A stretch of DNA of 12,718 bases from CAYINU01 sp964364855 (lineage in GTDB: Bacteria; Margulisbacteria; Marinamargulisbacteria; CAYINU01), in NCBI GenBank assembly GCA_964364855.1, contig CAYINU010000062.1, positions 1 to 12,718 of the forward strand, in the 5' to 3' direction. Made by a program: the position numbers and the translations under genes. The stretch's first letter is position 1, and each line of letters begins with the position of its first letter. The notes beneath the pieces are model-generated. The model saw only the letters and a program-made list of their open reading frames with translations, made no database searches and had not been told where the DNA came from. Positions 7,495-12,718 of the stretch are shown one piece after another.

Positions 7495-8112
7495 ATGGAA
7501 ACTAAAACCGTTTTTTGTCTGGTTTTGCTGTGGGTGCCCATCCTGTCGGGCTGCGTAGGCCGCCATACCCAAGTGTATTACGATCGTTCCGGCAGGGTGA
7601 TGGGTGTGGAAAGCAGCCCTGCGCTTTTTCCCCAAAAAGCCTATTTCCTCCAAGGCTCCGATGGTGCCGTCGTGGCTTATCAAAATCGGCGCTATTGGCC
7701 GGTGGAGTCTGCTGCCCTAAAGTTAGTCAAGGCTGGCAAGATTCGGCATATCCACGATGACTTTGAGTCCCAGCTACAGGCGATTGCCGCAATGCGTCGC
7801 CGGCAGTTGGATCTCTGGGAATTGCTGGCCTACTCTCCGGAGGGCAGGCCGTGGGACTACAAACAGGAACTTGGCCGGCAAGACCTGTATATCCTCCACG
7901 GGAAGGCATACTTGCGCGACTATATGGGCAATGTGATCTGGGCCATTATCATGAAAAATGCAGGCTGGCCCGAGTGGGTGGCCCTGACCGGGGCCGGGTT
8001 TTATCAGACGGTGACGGGCCGGAGCCGACTCCATTTTTGGCTGAAAAACCCCATTTTTTTTGGTGATGATCCACGAGATTCTTTGGCCATTCATCACGGC
8101 TATACCTATTAG
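7495..8112 (+). CDS. Lipoprotein with polymorphic toxin type 44-like C-terminal domain
   Basis: A 205-residue exported protein. Residues 1-20 form a lipoprotein signal peptide ending in the lipobox L17-S18-G19-C20; Val at +2 favours the outer membrane. The mature N-terminal part (about 21-110) has no family I recognise. The C-terminal part resembles polymorphic toxin type 44 (Ntox44): RPWDYKQELG, then MGNVIWAIIMKNAGWPE, an ALTGAGFYQ helix, and the closing GDDPRDSLAIHHG. In that family I expect WDYK, GNF/Y-YG, AAG and GDDPRDQ-I-G motifs in this order. The first GN-Y-G block is altered here. AAGGA (7481-7485) precedes the ATG. There is no obvious immunity gene beside it, so it may be a domesticated domain rather than an active toxin. 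Confidence 0.7.
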   Translation: METKTVFCLVLLWVPILSGCVGRHTQVYYDRSGRVMGVESSPALFPQKAYFLQGSDGAVVAYQNRRYWPVESAALKLVKAGKIRHIHDDFESQLQAIAAMRRRQLDLWELLAYSPEGRPWDYKQELGRQDLYILHGKAYLRDYMGNVIWAIIMKNAGWPEWVALTGAGFYQTVTGRSRLHFWLKNPIFFGDDPRDSLAIHHGYTY

Positions 8113-8175
8113 GTGGAATGAAACACCAGTGTACCTAAGACCGATAATGGATCACGCCAATTGACAGGAGGCACT

Positions 8176-9606
8176 ATGCGCAAGGTCGTAGCGACTAAAA
8201 TGACAGATCTGCCCGACGACATGATCGCCTGCATTGTCGCTGATTTACTTGCTCGCTCCCTAACGGCCCACGAACAGCGAGCGGTATTTGCTTTTGGCGC
8301 GGTATCCAAACAATGGCGGCGGGTCTTTTCCGAAATCCTTAATCAGTCCCCGTGGAATACGCGATGGCGTACATTATGGCCTGCTTTTACCCGCTTTCCT
8401 TTGCCGGGAGAAACCCGCGTTCATGAGACCTATCCCTTTTTGCAACTCCGCAAACTGACGCAGCCGATGCACTGGACGGCCGCGACCTATGTGGTGGACA
8501 AGCAACACCAAACCCTTCGCCTCGCTTCCCCTTCGTTATTAGAAATTCACGATGAAACGTTGAACGCCCCTGAGCACGCCGCCATTTCTCAAAACGGCGA
8601 ATTTCTGGCCATCGGCTTTCCTAACCTTGGCAATCAGCTCCTTTTGATTGTTTTTCGTAATGAGGGACATGGTTTTATGCCTTTTTGTTCGATACGAAAC
8701 GCATCCGATCAGTTTTGTTTTCATCCCAGTAGCCAGTCAATCCTGGTAGCCCAGGGCGATACCGCCAACCCTATCCTTATTCGCCAGATTGATTTGCGAA
8801 CCGGAAAAAGCCAGGTCTTGTTTTCCTGTAAGGATTACCAAATCGGGGACATCTATGGCATGGCATGGAGCGACAATGGTCAGAGGGCTCTGGTCAATGT
8901 CTTGTGTGGGGAAGCGTTGTTCATGGCTATTGTGTTGTCATCCGATCCCAATGGGATGCACCGGGAATCTTGTGCTCATGGGGCGCTATCTCCCTGCGGA
9001 AATCGGCTCGCCTTTTTCCAGACTCCTCCCTTTTCCAAATGCAATCAAGTCCATGTCCGGAGTCTGGGTGACCACTCCCTGACCACCTTGACCATTCCGA
9101 ACTTGGTTTGGGATCAGGTCGGTTTTTCCCCCGATGGCCGGTTGCTGGTGTTGACGGCTCACCCGCCTCTGGGATCCGGTGCCCGCAAAGTCCTGGTGCT
9201 AGATTGGCAGACAGGGGGTGTGCTGCTCAGCAGGGATTTTCGAATGGTGACACCCACCGCTCCCGAAGTGCTGCCCCGCTTTATCGATGTCGACTGCCTT
9301 CTTCTGGTTGATGCGGGTAACTTGATCCAAATCCAATTCCCGTCACTGGCCCAGACGGTTGTCCAAAAAAACGTCCGAGCTCATTGGGAACTTCCCTCAG
9401 GTCCTCGCAACCTCTTGCTGGCCGGCACAAGAAAGAACCACCATGTGCTTGGTCTGTTGGAATACCGGCCTTCCCCTGCCAACGCGAAGGAGCCGCACGG
9501 CGGCGACCGCGAGGCCATTGCTGAGCGTAGAAATCAAAAGGAGCCGCACGGCGGCGACCGCGAGGCTTTTGCCGATTCCTCGTCCGGCTGCTGCAGCGTT
9601 AGCTAG
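8176..9606 (+). CDS. F-box-like, beta-propeller protein with C-terminal CaaX motif (candidate host-directed effector)
   Basis: A 476-residue protein without signal peptide or membrane helices. Residues about 9-50 fit an F-box: TDLPDDMIACIVADLL (L12-P13), then FGAVSKQWRRVF, matching the LP--I---IF--L ... L--V-K-WR pattern that binds Skp1 in SCF ubiquitin ligases. Residues about 110-435 contain WD40-like blade motifs (AISQNGEFLAIGF, ALSPCGNRLAFF, VGFSPDGRLLVL), predicting a substrate-binding propeller as in Fbw proteins. A linker has two copies of KEPHGGDREA (K438, K455). The last four residues are C473-S-V-S, a farnesylation-type CaaX box, with Cys472 available for a second lipid. ATG 8176 follows AGGAGG (8166-8171) by four bases. 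Domain calls are from motif reading; function in a host cell is inference. Confidence 0.72.
   Translation: MRKVVATKMTDLPDDMIACIVADLLARSLTAHEQRAVFAFGAVSKQWRRVFSEILNQSPWNTRWRTLWPAFTRFPLPGETRVHETYPFLQLRKLTQPMHWTAATYVVDKQHQTLRLASPSLLEIHDETLNAPEHAAISQNGEFLAIGFPNLGNQLLLIVFRNEGHGFMPFCSIRNASDQFCFHPSSQSILVAQGDTANPILIRQIDLRTGKSQVLFSCKDYQIGDIYGMAWSDNGQRALVNVLCGEALFMAIVLSSDPNGMHRESCAHGALSPCGNRLAFFQTPPFSKCNQVHVRSLGDHSLTTLTIPNLVWDQVGFSPDGRLLVLTAHPPLGSGARKVLVLDWQTGGVLLSRDFRMVTPTAPEVLPRFIDVDCLLLVDAGNLIQIQFPSLAQTVVQKNVRAHWELPSGPRNLLLAGTRKNHHVLGLLEYRPSPANAKEPHGGDREAIAERRNQKEPHGGDREAFADSSSGCCSVS
9487..9566 (+). repeat. In-frame GC-rich tandem repeat, 51-bp period
   Basis: Two identical 29-base copies (9487-9515 and 9538-9566; core GGAGCCGCACGGCGG) begin 51 bases apart, exactly 17 codons, inside the 3' end of the F-box-like gene. 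Each encodes KEPHGGDREA. The copies are much more GC-rich than the gene around them and show no third-position divergence, which points to recent duplication or insertion of a dispersed element. Confidence 0.9.
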
Positions 9607-9645
9607 CGATACAAGTTCGTTGATTAGTAAATATCAGACCCGTAG

Positions 9646-9665
9646 TTTTTCCCGATCAGGAAAAA
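9646..9665. repeat. 20-bp near-palindrome centred on GATC in a convergent intergenic region
   Basis: TTTTTCC (9646-9652) and GGAAAAA (9659-9665) pair perfectly around CGATCA. A second GATC-centred palindrome, CCGATCGG, lies at 9701-9708 next to AT-rich flanks. The 169-base gap between the convergent F-box-like and TauE/SafE genes holds nothing else I can support. The first element may end transcription from both sides, although its stem is AU-rich and no separate U tract follows. Confidence 0.45.
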
Positions 9666-9775
9666 TATAGCTCGGAAAAAGATAAATACCTCATTTTTAA
9701 CCGATCGGGAATAAAATGACGGAAACTGCTGCCTTGTACAATGTCGGTGTGCGCTGACGGCTTTTCAGACACCCT

Positions 9776-10495
9776 CTAAGGGAGCACTATCAATTTCAGT
9801 CCAATTGCGAGAAGAAATACCGCGACAACAACCCGGAATTTGTTCTGCGGAATTTTGTCTACCATCCGTTTCGCAATCTGTGCGCCCATAAACGAAATCG
9901 GAATGAAGAGGAGCAACCCGTACCCCAATTCCTTTGGAAGGGTGGTGCCGCCGGTGAGATACGTGATGATCCGAGTGGAATCAACGAGAAGCCCGATTGC
10001 GCCGCCAGTCGCGATATACACGGCCTTTGGCAAGTCAAAGGCGGTCAAAAACATGCTGCGGATGGCGCCGCCTATACCGAAGAGACCGGCAAAAAAGCCA
10101 GACAGGGCACCGCCCGAAAGTGCGCTTAGGTTTCCGGCCGGGACTTTGAATGTGGACCAGAACATTAAAAAAAGCGCGTAACTTGCGAGAAACGCACCGA
10201 GGAGTCGGAGCAATAGCAGTTCGTTCGCGCCGAGGGAAATAGACGCGCCCCAGATACTGGTCGCAAGGCCGGTTGCGCCAAACAGCAGGACCAACCGCCA
10301 ATGAATGCCAGCGGGAAATAATGCGACTCGCCAAACGTTGCCAAACCAATGAATGATGGCCACCAAAAATAGGGCTTCCACCGGCGGAAAAAAGAGCAAC
10401 AACACCGGAATCATCAGCGTGGAAGTCCCAAATCCCGTAATGGTGCCGATGGTGGCGGCAATCAAGGTGAGTAGAGCGATGTATAAAATTTCCAT
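9776..10495 (-). CDS. TauE/SafE-family membrane permease
   Basis: A 239-residue membrane protein with about eight hydrophobic helices, a normal length for TauE/SafE (formerly DUF81) anion permeases. The two internal repeats show the expected glycine-rich loops: ITGFGTSTLMIP near the N-terminus and AGLFGIGGAIRS around residue 140, followed by LPKAVYIATGGAIGLLVDSTR. Members export or import sulfite, sulfoacetate or related organosulfur anions, but the substrate cannot be read from sequence. The ATG at 10495 gives a start immediately before helix 1; no strong ribosome binding site is visible. It stands alone on the minus strand, convergent with the F-box-like gene and divergent from the Hint-fold gene, with a plausible own promoter at 10523-10553. 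Confidence 0.9.
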   Translation of the reverse strand: MEILYIALLTLIAATIGTITGFGTSTLMIPVLLLFFPPVEALFLVAIIHWFGNVWRVALFPAGIHWRLVLLFGATGLATSIWGASISLGANELLLLRLLGAFLASYALFLMFWSTFKVPAGNLSALSGGALSGFFAGLFGIGGAIRSMFLTAFDLPKAVYIATGGAIGLLVDSTRIITYLTGGTTLPKELGYGLLLFIPISFMGAQIAKRMVDKIPQNKFRVVVAVFLLAIGLKLIVLP

Positions 10496-10522
10496 AATCT
10501 TTGGGTAAAGGGTAACGGAGCC

Positions 10523-10553
10523 AGTATAGGTCTCTAACCTCCGAAATCGTCAA
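10523..10553 (-). promoter_or_regulatory. Candidate promoter of the TauE/SafE gene
   Basis: On the minus strand TTGACG (10553-10548) is followed by TATACT (10528-10523). Both hexamers are close to sigma70 consensus but the spacer is 19 bases, longer than optimal. The -10 box lies 27 bases before the start codon. Confidence 0.4.
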
Positions 10554-10595
10554 CCCCTTTGTAGTGCACGATAAGAAAAAGGGAGTCGATGACGG

Positions 10596-10604
10596 TGGTA
10601 TACT
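10596..10604 (+). promoter_or_regulatory. Candidate extended -10 promoter of the Hint-fold gene
   Basis: TGGTATACT (TG at 10596-10597, TATACT at 10599-10604) matches an extended -10 element (TGnTATAAT). No -35 box is seen, as is common for this promoter type. It lies 63 bases before the ATG of the secreted Hint-fold protein, in the divergent gap with TauE/SafE. Confidence 0.45.
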
Positions 10605-10667
10605 ATTTCTGACAGGTCCAAAAGAGAGTTGGTTGAATCCAGCACTTTTCCTAGGAGGAAATCAGGC

Positions 10668-11153
10668 ATGAAACGACATGTGATGATGCTATCCATCGTT
10701 CTGGCAATGTGCGGTGTCAGCATGCCAGTTTGTGCTGGCGTTGCGCAAGGAAGTTTGGTGATGATGTATCGCGGAGGAACTCAACCTATTGAAATGGTTC
10801 AGAAAGGGGATTTCTTGAAAAGTGGCAATGGAACCTCAATTATGGTTCAAGAAAAATTTGTTTCCCCTGGCGATGAAGAGACGATTGTTTTTATTTCCAC
10901 CCAGTTAGGAACCATGCTCATGGTCACGTTGGACCAGCCTGTGATCACACCTAGCGGCATCATTACCGCTCAGGCTTTAAGGCAGGGAGATACGATTCTG
11001 ACCACAACCGGCAGTGACACCATTGCTTTTATTACCTATGGGCAATCGGAGCTGGAGATCTACGATCTTCAACTGCAATGCACGAATCAAAGCCAAGCCA
11101 ATTCCTGCTCCTTTTCTGCCAATGGTATTTTGGTCGGCGGATTTGAGTTCTGA
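10668..11153 (+). CDS. Secreted Hint-fold protein, catalytically degenerate
   Basis: A 161-residue protein. Residues 1-23 are a signal peptide (basic start, hydrophobic core, probable cleavage after VCA). The mature part fits a complete Hint (hedgehog/intein) fold: GVAQGSLVMM then PIEMVQKGDFL (block A), TLDQPVITPSG and AQALRQGDTIL (block B), and IYDLQLQ plus FSANGILVGG at the end (blocks F/G). Relative to active Hint domains the nucleophile Cys1 is Gly24, the block B TxxH is T87-L-D-Q90, and the terminal HN is Gly157-Gly158. Autoprocessing is therefore unlikely, and the fold may act as a binding module. AGGAGGAA (10653-10660) precedes the ATG. It is not fused to a toxin or adhesin; nearest neighbours are unrelated. 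Confidence 0.72.
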   Translation: MKRHVMMLSIVLAMCGVSMPVCAGVAQGSLVMMYRGGTQPIEMVQKGDFLKSGNGTSIMVQEKFVSPGDEETIVFISTQLGTMLMVTLDQPVITPSGIITAQALRQGDTILTTTGSDTIAFITYGQSELEIYDLQLQCTNQSQANSCSFSANGILVGGFEF

Positions 11154-11162
11154 AGCTGGTCT

Positions 11163-11225
11163 CGGGGCAACCGGAGCATAGCAGCGCTATGTGAGGATTG
11201 GCATGCGAGCAATAACGCCGGGGCA
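11163..11225. other. Structured intergenic region with hairpin and direct repeat
   Basis: Downstream of the Hint-fold gene, CATAGC (11177-11182) and GCTATG (11186-11191) form a perfect 6-bp stem with a 3-base loop. The heptamer CGGGGCA occurs at 11163-11169 and again at 11219-11225. There is no U tract after the stem, so a simple terminator is unlikely. I cannot name an RNA family. The rest of the 157-base gap up to 11310 holds only a weak promoter candidate. Confidence 0.35.
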
Positions 11226-11259
11226 TTTATGAGATGGCTTCTAAACAAGACAAGATCGA

Positions 11260-11268
11260 TGGTACGAT
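11260..11268 (+). promoter_or_regulatory. Weak extended -10 candidate upstream of the lysine-rich miniprotein
   Basis: TGGTACGAT fits TGn plus a -10 hexamer (TACGAT), 42 bases before the ATG of the 32-residue gene. No convincing -35 box is present, and TACGAT is only a fair match. Confidence 0.25.
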
Positions 11269-11310
11269 AAATGGGTTATTCCTTACATTTGATCAAAGGA
11301 GTGTGCGCTG

Positions 11311-11409
11311 ATGTCAAAATCCATGGACGCTAAAAAGGACCAGAAAAAGAAACCGACCAGAACCCTCAAAGAGAAGCGTGCCGCTAAAGCCGAAAAGAAA
11401 AAACGCTAG
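11311..11409 (+). CDS. Small lysine-rich conserved protein (32 aa)
   Basis: A 32-codon gene beginning MSKSMDAKKDQKKK and ending AAKAEKKKR, with about half of its residues Lys or Arg. It has no hydrophobic segment and is likely an unstructured or helical nucleic-acid- or ribosome-associated peptide; function is unknown. AAAGGAG (11295-11301) lies nine bases before the ATG, the best ribosome binding site in this stretch. The MSKS-DAKK-KKPx-TLKEKRA pattern resembles tiny proteins I associate with diverse proteobacteria, which argues against a chance frame. Being so short and rich in AAA/AAG codons, it would escape most gene finders. Confidence 0.72.
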   Translation: MSKSMDAKKDQKKKPTRTLKEKRAAKAEKKKR

Positions 11410-11525
11410 GTCGCAGGCCTGGGAAATCCGGTCGTCGCGAACCCGAAGAAGTCCGATGACGGATAGAAAAATTGAAATCCCCTGATAATTTTGCAATCAT
11501 AGGGTAACTTTTTCAGGAGAACACC

Positions 11526-12718
11526 GTGTGGAAACGTGCCCTTGTAAGGGGCTGTATGTTGAGCCTATTCTTGATGAGCGCCGGTGTCTATGCGGATTTC
11601 CCTCGGGCTGATGGGTCGTGGCATGACCAAGTTATTTATGCGCATACGCCGACCTATCAGATCGATGTCCGGTACCCCATCCTAAATTCGGCCACCATAA
11701 ATGCCGCCATCACCCAAGAAGCCGAGGTCCAGCTGGCCGCATTCCGACTGCGCCTGTCAGAAACGCCAGGCTCTGCCGCCAAGCTTAGATTCAAATTCCG
11801 CTGCCGCATCGAACGGGGGTTTGGTGATATCATCAACCTCGTCTTTAAAAGTGAAATCGCTAGCGGGTCCCGGACCGCCACAACTGCTATTCGCACACTA
11901 GTCTATCATGCCGATACGACTGTTTCCTTGGAGGAAGTATTCCGACCGACGGCAGACTATAGTGCTGAGTTGGAACGGTTGACGCTGGCACAACTTCCTT
12001 GGATCTCCGCACTTTCTGCCGGTCTGACAACGGCCGATTTCAAAAATTTTGTGCTACTACCCACGGCCATTCAATTCTATCTTCCCTCGATATTTGCTCA
12101 GCCCGGCCATTCGCAGGTCTCCTCCGTCCGAATCCGATATCGGGATATCCAACCCCTGCTTTATGAGACCCAGCCTCATCCGGAACCCCTGGTAAAAGAC
12201 TATGTTTTTTCGCGGGTCACCAATGGCTTTAATGACTACATCCCCTATTGGACATCTCCGCTGCGCTGGGACAATAGCCAGTGGATGACAGCCGGGGCTG
12301 TATTGGGCATTACAGCCCTGCTTTTTACGGTCGACTATCCTATTTTTTATGCCCTTCCCCAACAGGATCTGGAGACCGAACCTAGCTTGTTACGACCTTT
12401 TTTTGAACTGGGAGATTGGGAACGGGCCACCAATTTTTTGGAATTTTCTTGGGCCTTTAGCGTACTGGTCCAAGATGCGAAACTCCGAAACGCCACGGAA
12501 CTCGCCGTAAAGAGTTTAATCTTAGAGGCGTTGGTGGCCCAATCGCTTAAAAACGTGATCAATCGGCGGATCGAGGGCCAAGTCATACAGTTCCCCGGTC
12601 CCATCTGGGAATTGCCTAGCTCCGGCGGTCTGCCATCGGGTCACGCCACCATTGCTTGGTCATTGATGACATCCTATGCCGAAGGCTATCGCGGTGACCC
12701 TGTGATTCCCTATCTGTG
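11526..12718 (+). CDS. Secreted DUF3298 (RsiV/PdaC-like)-PAP2 phosphatase fusion, 3' end cut
   Basis: The frame is open from GTG 11526 to the window edge (397 residues seen). AGGAGA (11515-11520) sets the start, five bases away. Residues 1-23 are a signal peptide ending VYA. Residues about 40-220 resemble DUF3298/RsiV-PdaC domains: YQIDVRYPILNSATINAAI, then LVYHADTTVSLEEVF, and the closing FYLPSIFAQPGH with VRIRYRDIQPLL. A hydrophobic segment (AGAVLGITALLFTVDYPIF) precedes a PAP2 acid-phosphatase domain with LPSGHATIAWSL (PSGH 370-373). The first PAP2 motif, normally K-x6-R-P, reads K342-NVINRR-I-E, so the R-P pair is replaced. It probably dephosphorylates an isoprenoid-pyrophosphate or phospholipid in the envelope. 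The third PAP2 motif lies beyond the window. Confidence 0.75.
   Translation, partial: MWKRALVRGCMLSLFLMSAGVYADFPRADGSWHDQVIYAHTPTYQIDVRYPILNSATINAAITQEAEVQLAAFRLRLSETPGSAAKLRFKFRCRIERGFGDIINLVFKSEIASGSRTATTAIRTLVYHADTTVSLEEVFRPTADYSAELERLTLAQLPWISALSAGLTTADFKNFVLLPTAIQFYLPSIFAQPGHSQVSSVRIRYRDIQPLLYETQPHPEPLVKDYVFSRVTNGFNDYIPYWTSPLRWDNSQWMTAGAVLGITALLFTVDYPIFYALPQQDLETEPSLLRPFFELGDWERATNFLEFSWAFSVLVQDAKLRNATELAVKSLILEALVAQSLKNVINRRIEGQVIQFPGPIWELPSSGGLPSGHATIAWSLMTSYAEGYRGDPVIPYL

Noticed and set aside
9487..9566. CRISPR array
   Set aside because: There are only two repeat copies with a 22-base spacer, in frame inside a gene and without cas genes.
10035..10553. Alternative minus-strand frame overlapping the TauE/SafE gene
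   Set aside because: The other frame encodes a full-length membrane permease with both family repeats; this one has low-complexity Arg/His-rich sequence and no family.
11154..11260. tRNA or named small RNA gene
   Set aside because: No cloverleaf, anticodon arm or CCA-type end can be drawn, and I cannot match the sequence to a known RNA family.

Overview
The window looks like a piece of a Gram-negative, probably proteobacterial, chromosome of intermediate GC content. The evidence is an ExbB-ExbD-TonB energising set for outer-membrane transport, a lipobox lipoprotein, DUF892, DoxX-like and TauE/SafE families, and sigma70-type promoter motifs. I cannot assign a genus. There is no rRNA, tRNA, transposase or CRISPR array. 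Genes are cut at both ends: a P-type metal ATPase on the left and a PAP2-domain protein on the right.

Left part (1-6950), all on the + strand. The C-terminus of a Zn/Cd/Pb-type P-type ATPase is followed by a DUF892 (YciE/YciF) ferritin-like gene with a good sigma70 promoter and an intrinsic terminator. Next comes a tightly overlapping exbB-exbD-tonB operon with two ATGA junctions. A DHA2 drug-efflux transporter follows, its stop one base before the likely GTG start of a family-4 glycosyltransferase. That gene overlaps a second one, a TPR protein with a GT9/GT41-like glycosyltransferase domain. The two glycosyltransferases look translationally coupled and probably decorate a surface glycan or protein.

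Right part (6951-12718) is an accessory-looking mixture on both strands. A palindromic hexamer repeat supplies the stop codons of a minus-strand DoxX-like gene. It is followed by a lipoprotein whose C-terminus resembles polymorphic toxin type 44, then by the most striking gene here: an N-terminal F-box-like motif, a WD40-like beta-propeller, a tandem 17-residue repeat and a C-terminal CaaX box (CSVS). This is the architecture expected of an effector injected into a eukaryotic host. Beyond it are a minus-strand TauE/SafE permease, a secreted Hint-fold protein lacking its catalytic Cys, His and C-terminal HN, a 32-residue lysine-rich miniprotein, and a secreted DUF3298 (RsiV/PdaC-like)-PAP2 fusion.

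Taken together, the left part is ordinary envelope physiology (metal export, iron/TonB energisation, efflux, glycosylation). The right part is enriched in exported proteins with eukaryote-like or toxin-derived domains, suggesting that the bacterium interacts with a eukaryotic host such as a protist. That is an inference from the F-box/CaaX gene and its neighbours, not something directly visible.
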